Assembly: GCA_023397905.1 (NCBI GenBank) | Contig: JAEWSZ010000015.1 | Coordinates: 1-14,702 of the forward strand | Direction of reading: 5' to 3' | DNA length: 14,702 nt | Origin: Bacillota bacterium | GTDB lineage: Bacteria > Bacillota > Clostridia > Acetivibrionales > DSM-1351 | Part shown: in pieces, positions 6,690 to 13,077 of the stretch | Numbering within the stretch: the first letter of the stretch is position 1 | Layout of the letters: the number at the start of each line of letters is the position of its first letter | Made by a program: the position numbers and the translations under genes | The notes under the pieces: model-generated | Told to the model about the DNA's origin: nothing | The model's input: the letters and a program-made list of their open reading frames with translations, nothing else | The model's database searches: none

Positions 6690-6707
6690 CCTGATAGAGA
6701 AGTAAAA

Positions 6708-7787
6708 TCAAGCTTTCTTTCTGCAGCTGTCCCGGATTACCAGCCCGGTTTTTAAAACGGTTCTTTCATGGGGCTTATCAGGTGTCTGTATAGTCTTTAT
6801 GAGCTCTTTGATACCGGTATAACCGGCTTCTTTCAGCGGTTGACGCATAGTACTTATGGGACGGCAGTCACAGTCATAATCCTGGGGGCGCGCATCGTCA
6901 AATCCCATGACTGAAATATCCTCCGGAACCGAAAGGCCGGCTTCGTTAATAGCCTTGATCGCGCCGAAGGCCGATATGTCCGTGGCAAAAAACACTGCGT
7001 CGGGACACTTGTTTTTGGACAATAAACTGTGCATTTCTTTATAGCCTGCATTATAAAAGGTTTTGTTGCTCCAGATGTTTTTTTCGGTGTCATTGGCTTC
7101 CTCTTCCGCAATGGCTGAAAAGTCGGGATAGATGATCATATCCTTGTCTATGGGGAGGAGGTGGTCCTGCATGGCCCTGACATACCCGTTCAGACGGTCC
7201 AGTGTGATTTTCAGGTTCATATTGCCTGCAAAATGGACAATCCTTTTGTGGCCCAGTTGAATCAAATACTCAGTTGCCCGGTAGGCGCCGTCCACATTAT
7301 CAATAACCACCTTATTCACATCCAGCTCTACATCGTTTTCTATCAGTATAAAAGGAAAAGTGGAAGAAGCCAGCTCCTTTATAATTGAATCATCAGTGAC
7401 CAAACTGCCATAGATGACAATACCGTCGACCCTTCCCTGGGTGAGAAATTGTACATGCCGTTGCTTTTTTTGCATATCGCCGTTTGAACTGCAGAATATC
7501 ACATTATATTTATTTTCCTTATCAAAATCCTCCGCTCCGCTTTCAAGGCCCGATATAAGATTTGAAATAAAAGGCGAGCATAAATTATCCAGCACAATAC
7601 CTATGGTTTGTGTCTTCTGGAGAACAAGGGACCTGGCAAGGCCATTGGGCCTGTAATTCAGCTCTTTTATCGCCGCAATGATCTTTTCCCTCGATTGGGG
7701 GCTCACACCCTTTTGGTTATTCAGATATCTGGAAACCAGAGTCTTGGAAAGCCCGGATTTTCCAGCAACATCTTTTATTGTGGCCAA
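6708..7787 (-). CDS. LacI-family transcriptional repressor
   Basis: This 359-residue regulator has a LacI-type helix-turn-helix at residues 3-24 (TIKDVAGKSGLSKTLVSRYL) and a hinge helix at about 48-55 (NGLARSL), whose leucine normally inserts at a central CG of the operator. A periplasmic-binding-protein-like sugar-sensing domain follows (about 60-359), with the usual segments IGIVL, GRVDGIVIYG, a GHKRIVHFAG turn and SVMGFDD. The start codon is TTG, supported by GGGGAGG seven bases upstream. The gene lies downstream of a major facilitator transporter on the same strand but has its own promoter with an operator on top, so it is probably autoregulated. A second matching operator precedes the transporter. 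The inducer is probably a sugar or glycoside, but cannot be read from the sequence. Confidence 0.95.
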   Translation of the reverse strand: MATIKDVAGKSGLSKTLVSRYLNNQKGVSPQSREKIIAAIKELNYRPNGLARSLVLQKTQTIGIVLDNLCSPFISNLISGLESGAEDFDKENKYNVIFCSSNGDMQKKQRHVQFLTQGRVDGIVIYGSLVTDDSIIKELASSTFPFILIENDVELDVNKVVIDNVDGAYRATEYLIQLGHKRIVHFAGNMNLKITLDRLNGYVRAMQDHLLPIDKDMIIYPDFSAIAEEEANDTEKNIWSNKTFYNAGYKEMHSLLSKNKCPDAVFFATDISAFGAIKAINEAGLSVPEDISVMGFDDARPQDYDCDCRPISTMRQPLKEAGYTGIKELIKTIQTPDKPHERTVLKTGLVIRDSCRKKA

Positions 7788-7841
7788 TTTATATCCTCCC
7801 CTTATAAAGAAACAAATACATTCTCATAAAATGTCAATGTG

Positions 7842-7855
7842 GTGTACCGTTACAC
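7842..7855. promoter_or_regulatory. LacI-type operator before the repressor gene
   Basis: GTGTACCGTTACAC is a CG-centred 14-base palindrome with one mismatched pair, the usual form of a LacI-family operator. It lies four bases past the -10 box of the repressor's promoter and matches the site at 9275-9288 at 12 of 14 positions. Confidence 0.8.
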
Positions 7856-7859
7856 GCAT

Positions 7860-7888
7860 AATATAACAAATTCCATCTGCATAGTCAA
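7860..7888 (-). promoter_or_regulatory. SigA-type promoter of the LacI-family gene
   Basis: On the minus strand, TTGACT (7883-7888) and TATATT (7860-7865) are 17 bases apart. The predicted start near 7853 falls within the operator. The leader is about 65 bases. Confidence 0.7.
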
Positions 7889-7921
7889 ATCATGCTGGCG
7901 GCTTCAATATACACGGGAAAT

Positions 7922-9238
7922 TCATCTGCCGGTTGCCGCCTTTTTACCCCTCATCAGGAACCAGCGGATAAACAGTCCGGCTACTGCGAGGATTCTTATT
8001 GATATGACCAATATTACCGTTATGATCATGGAGTTTTTATCGGCCCCAAGTACGGTGTAAATTTTTACACCGGCTGCCGGCATGATGCAGTTGCTTACCA
8101 TTATGAGAGTGTTGTACACCGATATATTCAAGGTTTTATTTCCTTCGGGAACAGATTCGAGAAGGCATTGGAGGACGGTTAGCTGAAAGGCTCCGATGGG
8201 GATACCGGAAAAACCGTAGGCGATCATGAGAAACATGCGGCCGTCGTCAACGGGAAGGCGCAGAGAGATCAGCATTACAACCGCCGCTAAGACATATCCC
8301 AGCCCGCCGATAATTATTGTGAACCTGACGCCCTTTTTCTCATTCAGACGGCTCCACAGGCCGACGGACAGAAACTGTGCAACTGCGTTGGCCACATTGA
8401 CATAGCTCAGCCAGGCTTCATTGACTCCCAGATACCGTATTTGTGCAATGAAAAAAAGAGACCAGTCCATATGCCAGCCGATGTAAAAAATCAGGATTAC
8501 ACCCAGGAAACCGATAAACACTCTATTTTTAAAGATGTTTTGCATAGCTGCCTTCATATCCGCCATGGAAATACTCTTTTTGGCGGCAACATCTCCGCCC
8601 TCTATTCTCCTGAGGACAACGACCTGACCCATGGCCAGAATAAAACATATGTAGAAGAAAATCTGGTGGATGAGTATTTTTTGCCCGCCTGCCGCGTTTG
8701 AAAGCAATTGGCCGCTGATCAGCGGTATGACGATACCTATGATAAATGTAAACATTGTGCGCAGAGTATAAGCGCTGTTGCGTTTTTCCGGAGGCACCAC
8801 ATCTGAAAAATATGCCTGCCAGGAGGAGGTGTATATGGTCAGCGGTATATTTGCTATGGGGAGCATTACAAGCAAAAGTATGACGGAATATGCCCCGGAT
8901 AGAGGAACCATACCTACGAGAAAATAAACCAGACCAAACAGGAAGGCGGATAACATGACTGCCGAGCGTTTATTGCGGACCCTGTCCACCAGCAATGCCC
9001 CCGGGATCAGTATAAATATACCTGCCAGAGACGGGAGGGAAGCGATCATGCTTATCTGAAAATCGGTGGCGCCCAGTCTTGTGGCATATAGGTTCACATT
9101 GCTGTTTCCCAATTGGGTGATTATTGTGGCAAGTATTCCTTCCAATGCGAAAAGCTTGCTGTTTTCAATGAAAGAATCCCGGCCGGGGTTATCAAAGTAT
9201 GTGTGATATGTATTTTTTACCCTGGAAAATATATTCAT
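7922..9238 (-). CDS. Major facilitator superfamily transporter
   Basis: This 438-residue membrane protein has about twelve hydrophobic segments and a cytoplasmic central loop near residues 210-235. The loop between helices 2 and 3 carries GALLVDRVRNKR (80-91), a variant of MFS motif A (G-x-x-x-D-R-x-G-R-R), with an asparagine in place of the usual glycine. The first 30 residues are soluble and aromatic-rich. AAGGA five bases before the ATG supports the start. The promoter with a LacI-type operator suggests that the substrate, or something made from it, is the inducer of the neighbouring repressor, so a sugar or glycoside is plausible. Drug export cannot be excluded, since many MFS proteins of this type are unassigned. 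No hydrolase or kinase gene accompanies it. Confidence 0.9.
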   Translation of the reverse strand: MNIFSRVKNTYHTYFDNPGRDSFIENSKLFALEGILATIITQLGNSNVNLYATRLGATDFQISMIASLPSLAGIFILIPGALLVDRVRNKRSAVMLSAFLFGLVYFLVGMVPLSGAYSVILLLVMLPIANIPLTIYTSSWQAYFSDVVPPEKRNSAYTLRTMFTFIIGIVIPLISGQLLSNAAGGQKILIHQIFFYICFILAMGQVVVLRRIEGGDVAAKKSISMADMKAAMQNIFKNRVFIGFLGVILIFYIGWHMDWSLFFIAQIRYLGVNEAWLSYVNVANAVAQFLSVGLWSRLNEKKGVRFTIIIGGLGYVLAAVVMLISLRLPVDDGRMFLMIAYGFSGIPIGAFQLTVLQCLLESVPEGNKTLNISVYNTLIMVSNCIMPAAGVKIYTVLGADKNSMIITVILVISIRILAVAGLFIRWFLMRGKKAATGR

Positions 9239-9274
9239 AAAATTCCTTTGTCAAATTTCTTCATTATTTGTTGT

Positions 9275-9288
9275 GTGTATCGTTCCAC
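9275..9288. promoter_or_regulatory. LacI-type operator before the MFS gene
   Basis: GTGTATCGTTCCAC is a CG-centred imperfect palindrome, extended by T/A to 16 bases at 9274-9289. It begins seven bases past the -10 box of the transporter promoter and agrees with the repressor gene's operator at 12 of 14 positions. Confidence 0.78.
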
Positions 9289-9295
9289 ATCATCG

Positions 9296-9324
9296 ATAAT
9301 ACCATTGCCATATTTTGTTGTCAA
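9296..9324 (-). promoter_or_regulatory. Near-consensus SigA promoter of the MFS gene
   Basis: On the minus strand, TTGACA (9319-9324) and TATTAT (9296-9301) are 17 bases apart, which is consensus apart from one base. Such a strong promoter with an operator at its start point suggests tight repression and strong induction. Confidence 0.8.
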
Positions 9325-9399
9325 TATGGTCCTGCCAATAAAAATGACTCAGTTGAATCGGAGGATTTAAGCAATAGAGAGGCCTTGCTATTCAAGTTC

Positions 9400-9428
9400 T
9401 TCTGCTTTTGCTGCTTGAATGATATAAT
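9400..9428 (+). promoter_or_regulatory. Extended -10 promoter of the isochorismatase-like gene
   Basis: TGATATAAT (9420-9428) is a perfect extended -10 element. A weak -35 (TTCTGC, 9400-9405) stands 17 bases upstream. Transcription would start near 9435, about 39 bases before the ATG. Confidence 0.6.
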
Positions 9429-9473
9429 ATCTGAGTAATAAATTTTATTTTATTCATAAGCGAGGCACAAAAA

Positions 9474-10025
9474 ATGAGTCAAGATGTATTGATTGTTATT
9501 GATATGCAGACAGCCCTGGTTGAGGAGCACCCATATAATGAGGCTGTCGTTGTCCAAAATATAAGGGCTTTGCAGAAGGCATGCAGGGAGACAAAGATTC
9601 CGGTGATTTACGTTCAGCACGACGGTGGCGCCGGTGATGAGATGGAGCGCGGAAGCCGCGGGTGGGAGATTTACAGGGAGCTTGCCCCAATGCCTGGTGA
9701 GAAGATAATTGAAAAGAAGTATAACAGCGCGTTCCGGAAGACAGGATTGCATGAATATCTTCAGGAGATTCATGCGGAAAATATTATTTTATGCGGCATG
9801 CAAACGGAATATTGCCTGGATGTATCCTGCAAAGTAGCCTTTGAATACGGGTACAACGTGACTGTGCCGCAATCGGCCACAACAACATTTGACAATACTT
9901 TTGCCAGCGGGAAAGCATTGTCTGAATACTATGAGAATAAAATCTGGAACAACCGTTATGCCCGGGTTATTCCCGTGGAGCAAACCATTTCCGAGATAAA
10001 TAGCCAGACTGCTGACATGGCATAA
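9474..10025 (+). CDS. Isochorismatase-like cysteine hydrolase
   Basis: This 183-residue cytoplasmic hydrolase of the isochorismatase/nicotinamidase superfamily has the family's catalytic triad: D10 in LIVIDMQ, a lysine in EKKYNSAF (K81 or K82), and the nucleophile C114 in GMQTEYCLDVS. The segment between 105 and 115 carries the usual non-prolyl cis-peptide region before the cysteine. The length matches single-domain members of about 180 residues. GAGG eight bases before the ATG supports the start. Such enzymes act on nicotinamide, N-carbamoyl compounds, isochorismate and others; the residues here do not settle the substrate, and without the aryl carrier domain it is not an EntB-type fusion. 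Its stop lies 123 bases before the AraC/GyrI gene, which has a separate -10 box. Confidence 0.9.
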   Translation: MSQDVLIVIDMQTALVEEHPYNEAVVVQNIRALQKACRETKIPVIYVQHDGGAGDEMERGSRGWEIYRELAPMPGEKIIEKKYNSAFRKTGLHEYLQEIHAENIILCGMQTEYCLDVSCKVAFEYGYNVTVPQSATTTFDNTFASGKALSEYYENKIWNNRYARVIPVEQTISEINSQTADMA

Positions 10026-10120
10026 GGAGAGCCTGCAGGCGTGCTGCTTTCATTGCATAACCACTTGCAATCCGTTATTTTCTATTTGAAAAATAATGGG
10101 CGGAGGCAAACAGAACTCTT

Positions 10121-10126
10121 TATAAT
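10121..10126 (+). promoter_or_regulatory. Possible -10 box for the AraC/GyrI gene
   Basis: A perfect TATAAT lies 22 bases before the ATG at 10149. There is no recognisable -35 box at the right distance, so it may depend on an activator or be chance. If used, transcripts would begin near 10133 and exclude the upstream GTG at 10041. Confidence 0.35.
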
Positions 10127-10148
10127 ATACTTTAAAGGAAGTGAGCCG

Positions 10149-10982
10149 ATGGACTGGGTTGACAGGACAAACAGAGTAATTGACTATGTGGAAAATAATC
10201 TGGGCGGCGAAATCAGCGAAAAGGAAATAAGCAGGATTACCGCATGTTCTTTCACCTTGTTTCAGGGATCATTTACGCAGATTACCGGCATTACCTTATC
10301 GGAGTATATCCGCCGGAGAAAGCTTACCTGCGCCGCTCATGATATACAAAATACCCATGAGAAAATAATTGATATCGCCTTGAAATATGGCTATCAATCG
10401 GCAGATGCTTTCAGTGTGGCCTTTAAACGCCTGCATGGCATAACGCCCAGGGAGGCCAAAAAATCCGGCGTAAAACTCACATTTTATTGCCGGCTGCATT
10501 TTGCTCTAACTATTGAAGGAGTTGATAAAATGGACTATACCACAGTTGAAAGGTCGCCTTTCAAGGTTATAGGAGTGAGGCGTACCACCCCTTATGGAGG
10601 CGGTACATGGGCAATTGTCAAAAGTGATGGCAGCAATGAAGCGGTAAAAGAATTAAGCGGCCGTTTTTTTGACCTGGGTTTGTGCTTTGGATTTGGGGAA
10701 GACGGGAGCAACGACTATATGTGCGGCATAGAGTGGGATGAGGAGGATGTCCCGGAATTTGAAAGTTTTCAGTATCCCTCTGCCACTTGGCTAAAATTTG
10801 AGGCTAAAGGCACTATATCCGGGCAAACTCTTGGCGGCGTATGGAAACGGATCAATGATGAATTTCTGCCACAAAGCAAGTATAAAAAATCCGGGCTTCC
10901 CACCATTGAGAAATATGTGGCGTGGGATGACGCAAAGGATACATGCAATGTGGAAATCTGGATACCCGTCACCATGAAATAA
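10149..10982 (+). CDS. AraC-family regulator with GyrI-like effector domain
   Basis: This 277-residue regulator has an N-terminal AraC DNA-binding domain (about 5-105), with the second helix-turn-helix near 72-95 (KIIDIALKYGYQSADAFSVAF) and the family ending GITPREAKK. A GyrI-like small-molecule-binding domain follows (about 128-274: TVERSPFKVIGVR, then YMCGIEWD, TWLKFEAKG, and a final EIWIPV). This order is common in Clostridia, and relatives respond to hydrophobic or cationic compounds. I chose ATG 10149 because family members typically begin with M-D/E-W-x-x-R-x-N, and GGAAGTGAG stands just upstream. A GTG at 10041 with its own good ribosome site would add 36 residues of unlikely sequence. 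It follows the cysteine hydrolase on the same strand, so the two may share a function. Confidence 0.87.
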   Translation: MDWVDRTNRVIDYVENNLGGEISEKEISRITACSFTLFQGSFTQITGITLSEYIRRRKLTCAAHDIQNTHEKIIDIALKYGYQSADAFSVAFKRLHGITPREAKKSGVKLTFYCRLHFALTIEGVDKMDYTTVERSPFKVIGVRRTTPYGGGTWAIVKSDGSNEAVKELSGRFFDLGLCFGFGEDGSNDYMCGIEWDEEDVPEFESFQYPSATWLKFEAKGTISGQTLGGVWKRINDEFLPQSKYKKSGLPTIEKYVAWDDAKDTCNVEIWIPVTMK

Positions 10983-11023
10983 ACTTGCGGCCTCTTTTAT
11001 TATTTGACGTCTCAGTGACCGGA

Positions 11024-11061
11024 AGTCCGCTTAGTCAGCCACAGCCGGCTGTCAGCGGACT
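11024..11061. other. Long hairpin at a convergent gene junction
   Basis: AGTCCGCT (11024-11031) pairs with AGCGGACT (11054-11061), and inside it CAGCC (11036-11040) pairs with GGCTG (11047-11051). The right arm covers the end of the GNAT gene. It may slow or end transcription from both sides, but no T-run follows on either strand. Confidence 0.4.
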
Positions 11062-11633
11062 GCACACCAATAATGCTCCCGCTCCGGGAAATCATATGCC
11101 GTAAAACCAAGTTTTTTAAGCACGGTTATTCTCTTGGCCGCTTCGGGTACTGCTTTGGTTACTATCAGATCAACTGCGAACAAATCAAAAAAATCTTCCA
11201 GGCAAAGTGAAAACAGCTCATTAAGATATACGGTTTCTTCATATTTTGACGCAATATCAAGCCGGAGTATGCCTCGGGGATTTTTATATTTTCCAATCCT
11301 GCCGAACATTTCAATAGTACCGGCAACGTGGCTGGAACTCCTGTCAATAATGGAAAATCGGATATATTCTTTCCGCGAGTAGCTTTGCAGCCATAGTTTT
11401 ATACAGTCTCTCATTTCGTTATAAGTATCAAAAAAGAAATTGCTTGTGCATGTGTCGGAATTGAAGATTGGCCTGGCGTTTGCATCGGCATAGCAAGCCA
11501 GCAAGTCGGCGGCATCGCTCTCCGTGACTATCCGCAGGACAAAATTCCCTGTTTCAAAAGTGGGACACTCCACATACGGATCCTTTTTACCGGACTGAGT
11601 AAGCCACGTGAGTTCATCTCCGGTACCCATCAT
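11052..11633 (-). CDS. GNAT-family N-acetyltransferase (RimJ/RimL-like)
   Basis: This 193-residue protein resembles Acetyltransf_3-type GNAT enzymes, which move an acetyl group from acetyl-CoA to an amine of a protein or small molecule. After a 25-residue lead, the fold starts at TGNFVLRIVTESDAADLL (about 28-45). The beta-4/beta-5 region is HVAGTIEMFG (102-111) and ILRLDIASKY (122-131), and the closing VLKKLGFTAYDFPEREHYWC (171-190) is typical. The R/Q-x-x-G-x-G/A acetyl-CoA loop is not clear, and the region after LRLDI lacks glycines, so activity is uncertain. I chose ATG 11633 because GGGGAGG (11645-11651) lies 11 bases upstream; the TTG at 11663 precedes that site and is unlikely. A second ATG follows immediately. 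It converges with the AraC/GyrI gene. Confidence 0.82.
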   Translation of the reverse strand: MMGTGDELTWLTQSGKKDPYVECPTFETGNFVLRIVTESDAADLLACYADANARPIFNSDTCTSNFFFDTYNEMRDCIKLWLQSYSRKEYIRFSIIDRSSSHVAGTIEMFGRIGKYKNPRGILRLDIASKYEETVYLNELFSLCLEDFFDLFAVDLIVTKAVPEAAKRITVLKKLGFTAYDFPEREHYWCAVR

Positions 11634-11717
11634 ATCATAATCATCCTCCCCATAACCCTGCAACCTTTTCGGGTAATTTCATAAGCTTTCTGTAAAATAA
11701 GGATAACATGCCAACTA

Positions 11718-11733
11718 CGACAACAGTATGTCG
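11718..11733. repeat. Inverted repeat upstream of the GNAT gene
   Basis: CGACA and TGTCG flank ACAGTA in the 306-base gap between the GNAT and LrgA genes. It lies about 85 bases upstream of the GNAT start and could be part of its control region. The rest of 11634-11857 shows nothing I can name. Confidence 0.3.
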
Positions 11734-11857
11734 CAATTAATAAATCCATAAGGAATCAATTGCCGCTTACCATACAAAATCGGATACATTATGACACTGA
11801 TACGGGTATAAACAGTACATCTGATCGGAAACATACGGACAAAGCTGCCTGATTGTA

Positions 11858-11885
11858 TTGAAATAAACAAAAAAAGTGATATACT
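11858..11885 (+). promoter_or_regulatory. SigA-type promoter of the lrgAB pair
   Basis: TTGAAA (11858-11863) and TATACT (11880-11885) are 16 bases apart. Transcription would begin near 11892, at the edge of the operator at 11893-11905, leaving a leader of about 48 bases. Confidence 0.65.
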
Positions 11886-11892
11886 GAATTAA

Positions 11893-11905
11893 GTGGTATG
11901 ACCAC
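11893..11905. promoter_or_regulatory. FadR/PdhR-type operator controlling lrgAB
   Basis: GTGGTATGACCAC is a perfect palindrome around ATG and contains TGGT-N3-ACCA, the known pattern bound by FCD-type GntR regulators such as FadR, PdhR and LldR. It sits directly at the predicted transcription start. The FCD regulator encoded at 13078 is the obvious candidate to bind it. Confidence 0.75.
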
Positions 11906-11939
11906 CGAACCAATTTAATTTATAGAGAGGCAGATTTTA

Positions 11940-12293
11940 ATGAAATATTTACGGCAGTTAATGATTATTCTGGCTACATATTTTGCCGGACAGATATTGC
12001 AGACCTTATTCCACCTGCCAATCCCGGGCGCTGTTATCGGTTTGATCCTGCTCTTCTTGGCATTGCAGGCGGGAGTTATCAAAGTTGAAATGATAGAGGA
12101 TGTATGTGAATTCCTGCTGTCAAACATGTCTTTTTTGTTTATTCCCGCAGGAGTGGGCCTGATGACTTCCTTTGAAATATTAAAGGGGAAATGGCTGGCA
12201 TTCGGGGTTATTTTAGTTATTTCCACACTGCTGGTATGGATAGTGGCGGCATATATAGTTAAATTTTTCAGGAAGGGGAATTTACATGAATGA
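11940..12293 (+). CDS. lrgA: LrgA/CidA-family membrane protein
   Basis: This 117-residue protein has four hydrophobic segments (about 5-22, 29-48, 62-80 and 87-108). The conserved family segment LPIPGAVIGLILLFLAL lies at 26-42, and FLFIPAGVGLM follows near 65-75. The length fits LrgA and CidA proteins. These were first described as holin-like and antiholin-like regulators of murein hydrolase activity in Staphylococcus aureus. Related pairs in Bacillus subtilis (PftAB) and Streptococcus mutans (LrgAB) have been linked to pyruvate transport. AGAGAGG about nine bases before the ATG supports the start. Its end overlaps the start of the LrgB gene by eight bases, so the two are translated together. 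The FCD-type operator upstream favours a metabolic role over cell death. The gene symbol is by family, not by proven function. Confidence 0.9.
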   Translation: MKYLRQLMIILATYFAGQILQTLFHLPIPGAVIGLILLFLALQAGVIKVEMIEDVCEFLLSNMSFLFIPAGVGLMTSFEILKGKWLAFGVILVISTLLVWIVAAYIVKFFRKGNLHE

Positions 12294-12987
12294 CATTACC
12301 GGTTCACCCGTATTCGGTGTATTGCTTTCAATTGCAGCTTATGAAACAGGGGTTTATATAAATAAAAAAACAAAGCTTTCGATTTTCAACCCTTTGTTGA
12401 TCGCCATGGCAATATTGATATTTTTGCTGACCAAGCTGCACATAAAATACGAAGACTTTAATGAGGGAGGCCGGCTGGTCTCATTCTTCCTGTACCCTGC
12501 AACGGTTGCGCTGGCACTGCCCATGTATAAAAAATTTTCTCTGTTTAAAAAGAATGCCCTGCCTATAATCATAAGTATTTTATGCAGTGATATAGCCGGA
12601 ATTATCTGTGTAATACTATTTTCCAAAATTTTTAACCTGTCCGATGCACTTATAAAGTCCCTGATTCCAAAATCCATAACAACGCCAATAGGAATGGCGG
12701 TAGCAGACCAATTGGGCGGGATACCGCCTATTACCGTTGTGGCTATCATACTTACCGGCATATTTGGCTCTATCGTGGGGCCGCTTTTATGGAAGCTTTT
12801 CAGAATAAAGGATAAGGTCGCAATGGGTATTGCGATGGGGGCTTCTTCTCATGCCATCGGAACGGCGAAGGCAATGGAGCTGGGAGAGACAGAAGGAGCC
12901 ATGAGCGGTCTGACTATGGCTATTTCAGGTATTATCACCGTTCTTTTGGCCCCTGTTATGTGGAACATATTTTCCAGGTTTTTCTGA
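12286..12987 (+). CDS. lrgB: LrgB-family membrane protein
   Basis: This 233-residue membrane partner of LrgA has about seven hydrophobic segments spread over its length. The two strongly conserved LrgB stretches are present: LIPKSITTPIGMAVADQLGG (about 124-143) and AMGIAMGASSHAIGTAKAME (about 178-197), the latter followed by GAMSGLTMAISGIIT. These are hallmark segments of the family. GGAAGGGG seven bases before the ATG lies inside the end of the LrgA gene, which with the eight-base overlap shows tight coupling. LrgA and LrgB likely act as one membrane complex; in other Firmicutes this complex is connected with pyruvate movement or with control of autolysis. No cytosolic partner enzyme is present in the window. 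Confidence 0.93.
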   Translation: MNDITGSPVFGVLLSIAAYETGVYINKKTKLSIFNPLLIAMAILIFLLTKLHIKYEDFNEGGRLVSFFLYPATVALALPMYKKFSLFKKNALPIIISILCSDIAGIICVILFSKIFNLSDALIKSLIPKSITTPIGMAVADQLGGIPPITVVAIILTGIFGSIVGPLLWKLFRIKDKVAMGIAMGASSHAIGTAKAMELGETEGAMSGLTMAISGIITVLLAPVMWNIFSRFF

Positions 12988-13001
12988 TTGGCATGAAATT
13001 A

Positions 13002-13028
13002 TTGCAATAACTAAAGAAAATGTATAAT
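13002..13028 (+). promoter_or_regulatory. Possible promoter of the FCD regulator gene
   Basis: TTGCAA (13002-13007) and a perfect TATAAT (13023-13028) are separated by only 15 bases, which is short. No copy of the TGGT-N3-ACCA palindrome is seen here, so strong autoregulation by the same protein is not indicated. Confidence 0.45.
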
Positions 13029-13077
13029 GGAAATGTAAGGCATATGGTAAAAATATTTATTCCGGAGGAAATTTCGA

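Noticed and set aside
11661..11663. TTG at 11663 as the start of the GNAT gene
   Set aside because: The strong GGGGAGG site lies downstream of it and in front of the ATG pair at 11633 and 11630, so an ATG start is preferred.
11718..11733. The CGACA/TGTCG repeat as a LexA (SOS) box
   Set aside because: The Firmicute SOS box pattern GAAC-N4-GTTC is not matched.
11915..12226. A 103-codon minus-strand frame opposite the LrgA gene
   Set aside because: It is antisense to a clear LrgA gene that has a promoter, operator, ribosome site and overlap with lrgB.
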